Source: Lachnospiraceae bacterium (GTDB lineage Bacteria; Bacillota; Clostridia; Lachnospirales; Lachnospiraceae). From it: a DNA stretch of 64,000 bases. The DNA is taken from contig JAFRSU010000006.1 of NCBI GenBank assembly GCA_017427415.1, positions 53,692-117,691 of the forward strand. The letters run 5' to 3'. Position 1 is the first letter of the stretch. Every line of letters begins with the position of its first letter. The notes beneath the pieces were generated by a model. That model saw nothing but the letters and a program-made list of their open reading frames with translations. It was not told the DNA's origin and ran no database searches. The position numbers and the translations under genes were made by a program. Of the stretch, positions 9,328 through 18,186 are shown piece by piece.

Positions 9328-10581
9328 TTAATCTGCAAGAACTTTTACGATATGTTCCAGATATGCATTATCCTCAGCATCACGGTCTCGGGCCGTGTTA
9401 TTGATCCATGTCCCGGTCTCTATCGTCCCCTTTATGCCTCTTTCAAGTAATATATCCACAAGTTCCGATGCATACTGATAATCACTGTGATATCTTTCAT
9501 CCCAGCCATCAGTACACGTTGATGAGGAATAAAATATATCTTCCGCTCTGCCATTCGAGAAGGTAACGTTCATCTTAAGATCAGAATCTTTATAATATAT
9601 CCTGTAAAAATCTATTTCATCAAATCCATAAGTTTTTATATCTTTATTATGTTTTATCAATATGTCTTTATCACTTAACTTAACGTTATCCCGCGAACAA
9701 TAATGTCCCTGAAAAGCTATAAGTGCAGCAATTGCAAATATGATACATCCCACTATGATTTTCGTAGTCTTCGTCCAATTGATATGAACAACCAGCTGGT
9801 TAACATCAGCAAAAAAGATTACCAGGATAACCGTAAGTATGATGATCCATACCATAGTCAGATCGTCACAACCGCATTTTATTACCGCCTGTGCAGTGAT
9901 GCCACTGAGCATTATCCGGGACTGAACTATTCCGGACACAAGCAGAACAAACGATATAAAAGCATACGCGAGTACAATTATGGCAACTATCGTTTCTATA
10001 AAATACCACAATCCCATAAATACGGTATATACCGCTCCTTTTTTATGTGTTCTGAAATAATCCGTGATGAGCATATTCCAATGCCATACGGCAATCGGGA
10101 GAACCAGGATTAAACACGAAAAATCCAAAGCATTGTTCATGACTATAAGCTTAAATGCTGCTGCGACAAATACTGTTGCGATTGAGACCCCCTGTATCAC
10201 CAACAGTCTTTCCAGCAGAAGGCTAAAATAAACACCTGTGTCAAAACCATGGGTTCCGATGATATCAGTAAGGGTATCATGCATACGAAACTGTATATCC
10301 GACATACTGTCATGAACACGTTTTCTATGCTTATCTTCCGTTTTTTTTCCTCCGTTTGAAGATCCAAATTCCGTATATTTTCGCAAATATATGTTAGTAG
10401 CCAACGCTAAAAATATCCCTGATAAAATGCAATACCCTTTTATTGTATTTATTGCAGTGCTTTCGCCATGAAGTATAAGCACTATTATCCCGCATACCCA
10501 GAACAGCAGCCACTTTAAGTGATATTTATGCTCTTTCCGCATGTAGTGCAGAAAGTTTTTCATTATCGTTCTTTCGTTCAT
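9328..10581 (-). CDS. Polytopic membrane protein, possible ABC transporter permease
   Basis: 417 residues with about seven hydrophobic segments (for example LLFWVCGIIVLILHG, ATVFVAAAFKLIVM, IILTVILVIFFADV, VGCIIFAIAALIAFQ) and a hydrophilic C-terminal domain of about 110 residues. The start ATG has AGAGGAAAAAA upstream. It lies 70 bp downstream of an ABC ATPase gene in a GntR-linked cluster, so it is probably the membrane partner of that ATPase (inference). I do not recognise a named family. Alternative: an unrelated membrane protein that merely follows the operon. Confidence 0.6.
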   Translation of the reverse strand: MNERTIMKNFLHYMRKEHKYHLKWLLFWVCGIIVLILHGESTAINTIKGYCILSGIFLALATNIYLRKYTEFGSSNGGKKTEDKHRKRVHDSMSDIQFRMHDTLTDIIGTHGFDTGVYFSLLLERLLVIQGVSIATVFVAAAFKLIVMNNALDFSCLILVLPIAVWHWNMLITDYFRTHKKGAVYTVFMGLWYFIETIVAIIVLAYAFISFVLLVSGIVQSRIMLSGITAQAVIKCGCDDLTMVWIIILTVILVIFFADVNQLVVHINWTKTTKIIVGCIIFAIAALIAFQGHYCSRDNVKLSDKDILIKHNKDIKTYGFDEIDFYRIYYKDSDLKMNVTFSNGRAEDIFYSSSTCTDGWDERYHSDYQYASELVDILLERGIKGTIETGTWINNTARDRDAEDNAYLEHIVKVLAD

Positions 10582-10607
10582 TTTTTTCCTCTTTTTATGT
10601 CTGATAT

Positions 10608-10637
10608 AAGATCCTTCGCTACGCTCAGGATGACAAA
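10608..10637. repeat. Short dispersed repeat in intergenic gap
   Basis: AGATCCTTCGCTACGCTCAG followed by GATGACAAAC; the start matches the inner part of the 7921 hairpin (AGATCCTTCACTTCTTTCAG). Lies between the membrane protein and the ABC ATPase genes. Confidence 0.5.
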
Positions 10638-10651
10638 CCTATCCATTATTA

Positions 10652-11362
10652 TCAGTTTAAAACTTCTCTTAAAGTTCCTTCTCCGTCACCCATAAGCTCA
10701 AACCTGCTGCCGTGCTTTACGATCTTTCCGTTATCAAGCACATATATGTAATCCACCATATCCGATATCTCATCGATCAGGTGGGTGCTGATAAGCACAC
10801 CGGTGCCGTTTTCTGCCACACCTTTCTGTAACAGCTCAAGTATATCCACCTTAAACACAGGATCGATATTTGCCAGCGGTTCATCCAGAATTATCAGCTT
10901 TGGTTTTCTGGCAAGGAGAAATGCCAGTTCTGCCTTTACTCTCTCTCCTGTGGAAAGCTCAAAATAACGTTTTTCAAGTGTCCCCTCTGCCTGAGCCGTT
11001 TTAATCAGGCTGTCAAAGAGTTCCCTGTCAAATGCAGGATAGAGTATGGAGAGCATCTCTACATTTTTCTCTACAGTGAGTCCTTCCGCACACCACTTTT
11101 CTCCGAAATATGCCACTTCCCTGTGGTATGCTGCAAGATTTTTATACTTAACCTCTTTTCCGTCCCAGCTTACTTTTCCCGACTTTGGTCTAAGCATACC
11201 GTAAAGCAGGGAAAGTAATGTTGTCTTTCCTGCGGCGTTCTTTCCTAAAAGACATGTGATATAGCCGGGTTCAGCGTTTATAAATACATCTTTTATGGCA
11301 AACCCGTTTTCCTTGGGCGGTGTAATACCATAATGATAATTAAGTTGAAATGATTTTAACAT
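10652..11362 (-). CDS. ABC transporter ATP-binding protein
   Basis: 236 residues of a single nucleotide-binding domain. Walker A is GKNAAGKTT, the signature is the variant LSTGERVK rather than LSGGQ, Walker B is KLIILDEPLANID and the H-loop is STHLIDE. The variant signature is seen in YtrB/BcrA-like ATPases of GntR-controlled antibiotic-response transporters. It lies between the GntR gene (42 bp upstream) and the 417-residue membrane protein. It is probably part of an exporter responding to envelope stress or peptides (inference by family and context). Confidence 0.88.
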   Translation of the reverse strand: MLKSFQLNYHYGITPPKENGFAIKDVFINAEPGYITCLLGKNAAGKTTLLSLLYGMLRPKSGKVSWDGKEVKYKNLAAYHREVAYFGEKWCAEGLTVEKNVEMLSILYPAFDRELFDSLIKTAQAEGTLEKRYFELSTGERVKAELAFLLARKPKLIILDEPLANIDPVFKVDILELLQKGVAENGTGVLISTHLIDEISDMVDYIYVLDNGKIVKHGSRFELMGDGEGTLREVLN

Positions 11363-11403
11363 AATGCTTCCTCTTTTTTTCTTGTGCTGTTATCTTTTTA
11401 CAT

Positions 11404-11772
11404 TTAGTCCCAAAGGATCTCCAGCATATCTATGGCTTCATCTTTTTTCATACCTGAAGCTTTTGCAGTTTTAACCCATTCAATAAGTTTTTCCTCTAGC
11501 CCTACCGTCTGCTTCTCTTTCATATACTCCAGATCGGGATTATCCACATAAAATCCCTTACCTTGTACAGAATAAATCATACCCTCCTGTTCAAGGTCCT
11601 CATATGCTCTTTTTACAGTTATAACACTGATCTTGGAATCGGCCGCCAGAGTCCTTATAGACGGCAGCATCTCGCCTTCTTTCAGTACTCCTGAGACTAT
11701 CATATCCTTTATCTGGCGCTCTATCTGTTCATATATCGGAAGCCCGCTTTTGGTCTGTACATTTATATTCAT
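11404..11772 (-). CDS. GntR-family transcriptional regulator, YtrA subfamily
   Basis: 122 residues: an N-terminal winged helix (PIYEQIERQIKDMIVSGVL, then LPSIRTLAADSKISVITVKRAYEDLEQEGMI) and only a short C-terminal tail of about 45 residues, the mark of the YtrA subfamily. These proteins usually repress their own ABC transporter operon. It sits in the middle of the cluster rather than first; the promoter with repeated operator-like boxes lies upstream of the first gene at 13389-13423. The SD TGAGGAGAAAAAA precedes the ATG. Confidence 0.88.
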   Translation of the reverse strand: MNINVQTKSGLPIYEQIERQIKDMIVSGVLKEGEMLPSIRTLAADSKISVITVKRAYEDLEQEGMIYSVQGKGFYVDNPDLEYMKEKQTVGLEEKLIEWVKTAKASGMKKDEAIDMLEILWD

Positions 11773-11785
11773 TTTTTTCTCCTCA

Positions 11786-12448
11786 TTACTTGCGCGTATT
11801 CCTTACATCCTGCAGAGCCGGTACATAATCATGGAACTGCCATTTTCTTAAAACAGAAACGTCATATATTACCAGTACAACTGCAACTGCCATGAGTATC
11901 AGAACATGTACCCACTCAGGTCCTTCATAGAAAAAGCTTGACTCCGATCTGTCTATCATTTTCCAGCAATACATTCCTACCACATAAACCGGAGTGAATT
12001 CAATTAAACTTGCTCCGAATCCTCTTGATTTGGTTCTCTTCTTAAATACCAAACTGTCAATCAGACAAGTCCATAAAGCAACCATACTAAAAACAAACAT
12101 AGCAAGGCACACCAAAGGTCTGCCGGATAGGAATTCAGCTCCAAAACGTAGTGCCGGTATGAAATATGAAATAACAGTATTTCCTACTCCCAATATAAAT
12201 GATCTCAGCATAATGGCCTTAACTTCCGTCAGCCTTCTTCTCTTTATCTCATCATATGTCATCGGAAGCAGATACTCTTCTTCCATATTGTACTTAGTAC
12301 TTACCGACAAAGCCCCGAAAACAATTATCAAAATAAAAGCCATTCTGTTGTCGATGAGCAGAAGCAAAATATCAATTAGCAGTCTCATGACCAGAAATAC
12401 CGGTCTGTTCCTGTATGAGATCTTTTTCTGTCTTATATAATCCTTCAT
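11786..12448 (-). CDS. Membrane protein, likely ABC permease subunit
   Basis: 220 residues with five or six hydrophobic segments, beginning with a basic amphipathic N-terminus (KDYIRQKKISYRNRP). Its ATG overlaps the stop of the preceding ABC ATPase gene by four bases (12445-12448), indicating translational coupling and hence a partner role as permease. It is short for a permease, as are membrane subunits of YtrCD-like systems. No family motif is recognised; the assignment rests on context. Confidence 0.68.
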   Translation of the reverse strand: MKDYIRQKKISYRNRPVFLVMRLLIDILLLLIDNRMAFILIIVFGALSVSTKYNMEEEYLLPMTYDEIKRRRLTEVKAIMLRSFILGVGNTVISYFIPALRFGAEFLSGRPLVCLAMFVFSMVALWTCLIDSLVFKKRTKSRGFGASLIEFTPVYVVGMYCWKMIDRSESSFFYEGPEWVHVLILMAVAVVLVIYDVSVLRKWQFHDYVPALQDVRNTRK

Positions 12449-13338
12449 CCTTTATATCCTTTCTCGGTATAATACATGACCTCCTGTAACTCCGGGTATC
12501 TTAATGCGTCCTGAAGTACTGAGGGAACCGAGTCAAAATTACCGTTATCATCGTATAACATATATTCATTATGTGAGGTTTTAAGCTTAGCGCCGATTAT
12601 CATCTCTTTGGGGATATCTGCTGCTGATTCATCAGCTGTGGAAAGCAATCTGTATTTATTCTTTAAATCATCTATATTTCCGCTGTATCTTGCATAACCC
12701 TCATTATCTTTTTTGCTCAGCCACAACAGATCGTCTGATATATGCTCCAGCTCAGTAACCAGGTGGCTTGAAATAATGACCGAACAATTCTCATTTGCCG
12801 TCAAGTCTCTCACCGTATCATAAAAAATATCACGGAATTCAACATCAAGATTCCCCACCGGTTCATCCATTACATAAAGTAATGCGGGATAACTCAGTGC
12901 AAATGCAAGCTGAACGCGGATCTTCTGGCCTTTTGACAGCCAGTCATACCACTTCTTTTCAGGTACCTCATACTCTTTTATAAGCCCAAGATATTTTTTC
13001 AGATCAAAACCTTTGTAATAATATCCATAGGTCTCTCCTATCTCCTTAACTGTCATATATCTTGAAAAAGGAGACTCCTGCAGGACATACGCAATAAAGG
13101 ATCTGTATTCCTTCATATCCTTACTAAAGTGCTTATCATTGATCCAAATATCTCCACTGTCATCCGGATCTTCATTCAGGTGGTAGCTGCCAAGTATAGA
13201 CCGTAACAGAGTCGTTTTTCCGGCCCCGTTTATTCCGATAAGTCCCAAGACCATGCCGGGTTCCAGCTCAAAATCTATATCATTCAGTTTATAATTTCCT
13301 ATTGTTTTATTTAGATGTTCGCATTTTAATAATGCCAT
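12445..13338 (-). CDS. ABC transporter ATP-binding protein, first gene of GntR-linked operon
   Basis: 297 residues. Walker A is GINGAGKTT, signature LSKGQKIRVQLAFAL, Walker B ALLYVMDEPVGNLD and H-loop SSHLVTELEHI, followed by about 90 residues of extra C-terminal domain as in BcrA/YtrB-like ATPases. An in-frame ATG at 13368 exists, but AGGAAGGGGGAAC precedes the ATG at 13338, which is preferred. It heads the run ATPase, membrane protein, GntR, ATPase, membrane protein and is controlled from the promoter at 13389-13423. Confidence 0.88.
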   Translation of the reverse strand: MALLKCEHLNKTIGNYKLNDIDFELEPGMVLGLIGINGAGKTTLLRSILGSYHLNEDPDDSGDIWINDKHFSKDMKEYRSFIAYVLQESPFSRYMTVKEIGETYGYYYKGFDLKKYLGLIKEYEVPEKKWYDWLSKGQKIRVQLAFALSYPALLYVMDEPVGNLDVEFRDIFYDTVRDLTANENCSVIISSHLVTELEHISDDLLWLSKKDNEGYARYSGNIDDLKNKYRLLSTADESAADIPKEMIIGAKLKTSHNEYMLYDDNGNFDSVPSVLQDALRYPELQEVMYYTEKGYKG

Positions 13339-13388
13339 TTCTGTTCCCCCTTCCTGCTGATATAACACTATGTCTGCTTCGATTTGAT

Positions 13389-13423
13389 ATACACAGTATA
13401 TACAGTCATATACAGTTTGTCAA
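13389..13423 (-). promoter_or_regulatory. Promoter with three tandem operator-like boxes (likely GntR target)
   Basis: Minus strand: TTGACA (13423-13418), 17-bp spacer, TATACT (13400-13395). Three copies of an 8-mer lie across spacer and -10: CTGTATAT (13415-13408), CTGTATAT (13405-13398) and CTGTGTAT (13396-13389), spaced about one helical turn apart. A protein bound here would block RNA polymerase; the GntR protein of the operon is the obvious candidate. Confidence 0.75.
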
Positions 13424-13433
13424 GTACTTTTCC

Positions 13434-13467
13434 AAAAAAATAAAAGAGTACCTAAAATCAGGTACTC
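13434..13467 (-). terminator. Terminator after the HTH protein gene
   Basis: GAGTACCT and AGGTACTC form a hairpin (13467-13446) followed on the minus strand by TTTTATTTTTTT. Confidence 0.8.
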
Positions 13468-13480
13468 CTATACGCCTAAA

Positions 13481-14278
13481 TTACTTAGTTATCTTTTTCA
13501 GCATGGCTATTATAAGATTAAGATCATCCTCCTTAGCCTTTGATGCCAGTTCAACCAGTTCGGTTATCTTTTTGTTTGTATAAACAGGCTTTGCTTCCTC
13601 TTTCTTAAATACTTCCTTTAAGGATTCTTTAAGTACTGAGAATGCTCTTCCTACGGACTGCTTCATCTCCTCCTCATAATCATCTGCCCACTTTTCGGCT
13701 GCTTCGGGAGTGATATCCTTCTTCTTTCCCGAAAGCTTTGCTTTAGAACCTGTTGACTTTATAGAGGACATAAGCTGATCCTGCGATGCAGCAGGCTGCT
13801 TCTTAGAAGCAGCTGTCTTAGGTAATGCGGGCTGCTTATTTTCTTTTATTTCTTCAAGTATGAGCCCTTTTTGGTCAAATACAAGCTGTACCCCTTCCTC
13901 TGAAACCGGAACGTTTTTCATTGATCCTGCCTTTGTTTCCGTTTTTGCATCTGATTTTACAGTTGCATCAGGAGCTGCCGACTCCTTCTTTCCCTTAGCG
14001 CGGGGCTTTGAAGGTTTCTGTGTTTTGGCCTTTACTTCCTTAACAGGTGCAGGCACAAATACATGGCTCTCGTCAAAGAAATCATCCCCCAATCCGAAGG
14101 CTTCCTTGACCTTATCCTTAAGCCTCGAATAATTTCTGCTGTCCTTGTTGAGTCCCGAGAGATAATTACGTATCACGAGTTCCGACACCCCTGCCTTTTC
14201 TGCCAGAGTTTTCTCGTCGATGCCGTTTACTGCCATCAGTTCCTCTACTATCTCATGCGCCTGTCTGTTCTTGCCCAT
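13481..14278 (-). CDS. HTH protein with long Lys/Ala-rich linker
   Basis: 265 residues from the ATG at 14278, which has AAGGGAGAAAAG upstream; the earlier ATG at 14299 lacks a good ribosome site. Residues about 1-60 look like a lambda-repressor-type HTH (VNGIDEKTLAEKAGVSELVIRNYLSGLN). A low-complexity Lys/Ala/Pro-rich region follows (about 80-200), then a C-terminal helical part. No known family is recognised beyond the HTH. It is monocistronic with its own terminator. The basic linker suggests nucleic-acid contact, which is inference. Confidence 0.6.
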   Translation of the reverse strand: MGKNRQAHEIVEELMAVNGIDEKTLAEKAGVSELVIRNYLSGLNKDSRNYSRLKDKVKEAFGLGDDFFDESHVFVPAPVKEVKAKTQKPSKPRAKGKKESAAPDATVKSDAKTETKAGSMKNVPVSEEGVQLVFDQKGLILEEIKENKQPALPKTAASKKQPAASQDQLMSSIKSTGSKAKLSGKKKDITPEAAEKWADDYEEEMKQSVGRAFSVLKESLKEVFKKEEAKPVYTNKKITELVELASKAKEDDLNLIIAMLKKITK

Positions 14279-14396
14279 TACACTTTTCTCCCTTATCATT
14301 AGTGGGGTCAGGTACCATAAATATAGAAAACTTTTATGTATCCGACTGTTTCTATTATACAGTATCTGATTTAAAATTTCAAATATATCTGTAAAT

Positions 14397-14420
14397 AAAA
14401 ACGGCCCCCAGGACCGTTTT
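14397..14420 (-). terminator. Terminator after the metallo-beta-lactamase-fold gene
   Basis: ACGGTCCTGGGGGCCGT hairpin followed by TTTTT on the minus strand, directly after the stop codon at 14423. Confidence 0.7.
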
Positions 14421-14422
14421 AT

Positions 14423-15256
14423 TTATATTATAATTTCGCCCGAATGCACATATCCCAGTTTCTCACCCATGATATCCTTCATGACGGAATATGCCTCCAA
14501 TCCCGTACAATGACAGGTGATAAACCGGGTCGGATAATTTTTCAGCTTATACGCTATTTCCTCTATCTCCTTAAGCTGTGCTTTATGATAGGGTGTCCTT
14601 TTCATAAGGTGAAAACCGCTTATAGCCATTTCGGGATAAGAACCGTATTTTTCAAAATAAGCATCCATAATGTTCAATATCCCGATATGTGCACAGCCTG
14701 AAACGAGTATCTCATGCCCTTCCGACCTTATAACAAGATACTGCTCGTGATCGAAGGTATCGTTTGTAAACCCGTTTCCGTCCTTTAAAAGCAGGCGCCG
14801 GTTCGTAAAGGGGATGTCGTGCCTTCTGTTCTTAACGGTAAAAATCTCCAGCTCATCATCGATCTTATAATCTCCGTCCAAAAGTACCGTTCCGGGCAGT
14901 GCGGCTATCCGCTTATCAATACCTATAAACCTGTATCGTTCTGCATTGGGAACTATACCGTCATCAGCATAATAATCCTTTACTGCCGTCCTCTGCATAT
15001 ATATCCTTGCACTGTTGTTAATTGCAGAAAAAGGCATGATACCGCCGGAATGATCATAATGACCGTGGCTCAATACCACCGTATCTGCATCTTTCAGTTC
15101 TATCCCGAGTTTTAATGCATTATCAAGTGTCTCTTCCGACGGTCCCAGATCCACAAGCAGTTTGTGTAACGCGGTTTCAATATAAAACGACAGACCGTGT
15201 GCAAAGGCACATCCGTCAACACCCTCCGTATTTTCGATCAGATTTATAATCTTCAT
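14423..15256 (-). CDS. Metallo-beta-lactamase-fold hydrolase (dihydropteroate synthase-like MBL group)
   Basis: 277 residues. The metal-binding motif is VVLSHGHYDHSGG, with a second histidine in SGCAHIGILN and the late FITCHCTGLEAY. The order and length fit the MBL group annotated as 7,8-dihydropterin-6-yl-methyl-4-(beta-D-ribofuranosyl)aminobenzene-phosphate synthase-like (COG1237), which in bacteria is of uncertain function. It follows the HEXXH lipoprotein gene by 23 bp on the same strand, so the two are probably cotranscribed. Confidence 0.82.
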   Translation of the reverse strand: MKIINLIENTEGVDGCAFAHGLSFYIETALHKLLVDLGPSEETLDNALKLGIELKDADTVVLSHGHYDHSGGIMPFSAINNSARIYMQRTAVKDYYADDGIVPNAERYRFIGIDKRIAALPGTVLLDGDYKIDDELEIFTVKNRRHDIPFTNRRLLLKDGNGFTNDTFDHEQYLVIRSEGHEILVSGCAHIGILNIMDAYFEKYGSYPEMAISGFHLMKRTPYHKAQLKEIEEIAYKLKNYPTRFITCHCTGLEAYSVMKDIMGEKLGYVHSGEIII

Positions 15257-15279
15257 AGCCTGCCTCCGGATAGTAGCGA

Positions 15280-16782
15280 TCAGTGTTTGGCAAGTTCAAT
15301 ATACCATTTCTGGATTCCTTCGGTGCCGGGACTGCAAAGAAGTGCTCCGCTGTTTCCCCTTACCGTGAGCAGGCGACCGCTCTCATAAGGAGTCTGAATG
15401 GAATAAGTCCCATCGGCATTATCGATCAATTTCCAGCTTTGTGCATCCACATAGCCGGTATATACCCACAATGAGATGGTATTATCTTCCGTGTCCCAGG
15501 CATTCCCGAGGTCTACAAGTTTATCAGGCATTGCTTCGGGTGTGAGAATGAACTGTCCGTCACCTGAATATTTGATCAACCATACGCAGGGCTCTTCGGA
15601 TACGATAAGTCTGGGCTCTTCTTCCCTGCCGTACAGATATCCCTGTCCTTCAGCATCTTTTATGATAAAACGTCCGAGGACAAATCCGGACCTCTTGATA
15701 AGCGGCCACATCTTTGGATACATTCCTACAAGCTTTGTGGTACCGTTATCATCAAAGGGAAGTTTTCCGGTCAGAACGAGTTTGTAAAACTCAAAGAAAT
15801 CATAATCATTTTCGCCGTTTATATACTGCTTATATCCGGGGAACTGTTCAGGTCCCATGTATGCATGTGTATTAGGATACTCTATCCCGAGCAATGTTCC
15901 CATATACTCTAACTGATGCATCCACTCATGTACGGCTACTGAAGTTGCGTAAAGCGAGGGTATTTCCGGGTCTGCCAAAGGATATGTTCCTTCAGCGGGC
16001 TTCTGCAGGTCAAATGTGGAATACCCCATGGGAGAATTCATACCGGCTGTCATAAGTCCCAGCATGACATAGTTTACACCATAGTTTTCTTTGTCCGCAT
16101 TTCTTAAATAATTCTCATCACCTGCAGTCTGAACGGTTGTAAGTACCGTATCGATCTCACGATCTGATGTGTACTTATCTATCACAGGTTGAACAGTATC
16201 CTGGGAAAGATAAAGCCAGTCATCATCATACCACTTTGTAAGAGGAGTGACATCATCTACAAATTGCAGGTCCACCGTGATATCGAGATTATGTGATGTG
16301 ATGCTTTCAAGACATTTCTCGTAATTAAGTGCAACTGCCTGAAGATATTCACGGTCAAAATCCGTCATCTGAAAATCAAGGTCTCCGTATGTTACATGTG
16401 TAAATCCAAGCCACAGCACATAGTACTTGACCGGTTCATCAAGGTTGGTATAATCATGAGCGTTATACTGTTCGATTGCTTCCTTTAGCATCCTGTCAGT
16501 ACTTTCAACATATGCATCAAAGTATGACAGTTTCTGCGGCTCGGGTGAAGGCTCTAAAGTAACTTCAGGTATTAAAGTAATGTCTTCCGTTCCGGTGGCA
16601 GGTTCGGGGGTGTCAGTTACCTTTCCGGCATCCGGTGTTGATGTAACTTCGGTTTCCGAGTTCTGTTCAGACCTTCTGCGGTCTGTGTTTTCTTCAGGTT
16701 CGTCCTTAGAACCGCATGCTGTGATAAACATTGCACTTATAAGCAGCATGCATAATAAACGTGTCAATAATCTTTTTTTCAT
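15280..16782 (-). CDS. Lipoprotein with HEXXH motif and trefoil-like C-terminus
   Basis: 500 residues. A signal peptide ends in the lipobox ITACGS (cysteine about residue 23), then a Thr/Glu/Pro-rich linker to about 85. The central domain contains AVHEWMHQLEYMG, a HEXXH zinc-peptidase motif. The last 100 residues (SWKLIDNADGTYSIQTPYESGRLL and the final QKWYIE) resemble ricin-type beta-trefoil repeats. It is therefore a likely surface-anchored metallopeptidase with a carbohydrate-binding tail, a reading from motifs only; I cannot name the peptidase family and the third zinc ligand is not identified. Confidence 0.6.
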   Translation of the reverse strand: MKKRLLTRLLCMLLISAMFITACGSKDEPEENTDRRRSEQNSETEVTSTPDAGKVTDTPEPATGTEDITLIPEVTLEPSPEPQKLSYFDAYVESTDRMLKEAIEQYNAHDYTNLDEPVKYYVLWLGFTHVTYGDLDFQMTDFDREYLQAVALNYEKCLESITSHNLDITVDLQFVDDVTPLTKWYDDDWLYLSQDTVQPVIDKYTSDREIDTVLTTVQTAGDENYLRNADKENYGVNYVMLGLMTAGMNSPMGYSTFDLQKPAEGTYPLADPEIPSLYATSVAVHEWMHQLEYMGTLLGIEYPNTHAYMGPEQFPGYKQYINGENDYDFFEFYKLVLTGKLPFDDNGTTKLVGMYPKMWPLIKRSGFVLGRFIIKDAEGQGYLYGREEEPRLIVSEEPCVWLIKYSGDGQFILTPEAMPDKLVDLGNAWDTEDNTISLWVYTGYVDAQSWKLIDNADGTYSIQTPYESGRLLTVRGNSGALLCSPGTEGIQKWYIELAKH

Positions 16783-16798
16783 GATTCTCTCCTTCTAT

Positions 16799-17383
16799 TT
16801 AGTCCCATGTTACGGGATTGCCTTTACGTGTGGTCAATGTCCTGTCCGGCTTTTCCCCTTCGGGGTATCCCAGTATAAGACCGCCTGTAATGGTCTCATC
16901 TTCCTTAAGGCCGTGCTTTTGCATAAATGCCCTGATATTTTCATTTTCATCTAGCCAGTGCAGCTGGTTGATCCAGCAGGAACCGAGATCCAAAGCATTT
17001 GCCGCTATCATCATATTTTCAAGCGCACAAGCACTGTCGGCCATAGCATTTCCGTAGCCCTTTTTATTTGAAACGGAAATAAAAACAGGAGCTCCGTAAT
17101 GGAAAATAAAACTGCCTCTTTTAGATGCCACTATACATCTTTCAAGAGATACATACATTCCGTCCGTTTTTTCCATTTTGGCAAATTCACTTCTTACCAG
17201 TTCCGCAAGTTCGTCCAAAACCGCCTTATCCGTAAATACGATAAAGTGTGTGGTCTGATTATTGTGTCCACTCGGGGCATATCTGCCGGCCTCTACCACT
17301 TTTTCGATCAGCTCCTTATCCGGCATGGAATCCCGGTATTTTCTTGTGCTCCGTCTTGTCAGAATAGCTTCTAAAGCTTCCAT
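16799..17383 (-). CDS. Nitroreductase-family flavoprotein
   Basis: 194 residues of the FMN-binding nitroreductase fold: the N-terminal ILTRRSTRKYRD, RYAPSGHNNQTTHFIV in the FMN site, and GSCWINQL with GGLILGYPEGEKP near the C-terminus. Such enzymes use NAD(P)H to reduce nitro groups, quinones or flavins. It is 22 bp from tcdA in a run with hydE. The physiological substrate is unknown. Confidence 0.88.
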   Translation of the reverse strand: MEALEAILTRRSTRKYRDSMPDKELIEKVVEAGRYAPSGHNNQTTHFIVFTDKAVLDELAELVRSEFAKMEKTDGMYVSLERCIVASKRGSFIFHYGAPVFISVSNKKGYGNAMADSACALENMMIAANALDLGSCWINQLHWLDENENIRAFMQKHGLKEDETITGGLILGYPEGEKPDRTLTTRKGNPVTWD

Positions 17384-17405
17384 ACTTCCCCCATGTTTTT
17401 AGGTT

Positions 17406-18170
17406 TCACTTTTTTGTTGCGCAGGTCAGGTCTTTCACGATCTCTCCCGCGATCAATAATCCTGCTACAGCAGGAACAAATGCGGTACTTCCGGGGATAT
17501 CCCGCCGCTCGGTGCATTTATGCTGTGCACCGGGAGGACATATACAGTTTGTCCTGCAGCTTACAGACATATCCTCTATGGGCCGCTTGGGCTCCTCATC
17601 GGAGTATACCACCTTCAGCTTCGTTACTCCCCGCTTCTTTAATTCTCTGCGCATTACACGGGCTAAAGGACATATCTTCGTATCATATATATCCGCGATC
17701 TTCAGCCTGCCGGCATCCAGCTTGTTGCCTGCACCCATGGCGCTTATGATCGGAATACCTTCTTTTTGGGCTCTCATTATAAGCTCTAATTTGGCTGTTA
17801 CCGTATCCACGGCATCTACTATATAATCATATTCTTTAAAAGGAAAATCATCCGCATTTTCCGGAAGGAAAAAGCACTTATGGACCGTTACATTGACATT
17901 CGGATTTATATCCAGCATACGCTCCATCATAACATCTGTTTTATACTTCCCGACGGTCTTCCTTGTGGCAATGATCTGGCGGTTAAGATTGGTAAGACAT
18001 ACCTTGTCATCATCGATAAGGTCAAATGCACCTATCCCGCTCCTGACCAAGGCTTCGCAGACATAGCCGCCCACACCGCCTATACCGAAGACGGCCACTC
18101 TTTTTTTGCTTAAGTTTTCCATAGCTTCATGACCGAGCAGGAGTTCCGTCCTTGAAAACTGATTTAACAT
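17406..18170 (-). CDS. tcdA: tRNA threonylcarbamoyladenosine dehydratase (ThiF/E1-like)
   Basis: 254 residues. The ThiF-type adenylating fold begins with FSRTELLLGHEAMENLSKKRVAVFGIGGVGGYVCEALVRSG; the sequence NLNRQIIATRKTVGKYK contains the E1 arginine/lysine residues. Length and the DIYDTKICPLARVMRRELKKRGV region are those of TcdA (CsdL/YgdL), which converts t6A37 in tRNA to its cyclic form ct6A. It lies between hydE and a nitroreductase. The gene name is based on overall match, as other E1-like proteins share the motifs. Confidence 0.85.
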   Translation of the reverse strand: MLNQFSRTELLLGHEAMENLSKKRVAVFGIGGVGGYVCEALVRSGIGAFDLIDDDKVCLTNLNRQIIATRKTVGKYKTDVMMERMLDINPNVNVTVHKCFFLPENADDFPFKEYDYIVDAVDTVTAKLELIMRAQKEGIPIISAMGAGNKLDAGRLKIADIYDTKICPLARVMRRELKKRGVTKLKVVYSDEEPKRPIEDMSVSCRTNCICPPGAQHKCTERRDIPGSTAFVPAVAGLLIAGEIVKDLTCATKK

Positions 18171-18186
18171 GATCTATCTTCCTCGT

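Noticed and set aside
9703..10113. Plus-strand frame of 136 residues within the 417-residue membrane protein
   Set aside because: No start signals; antisense to a real gene.
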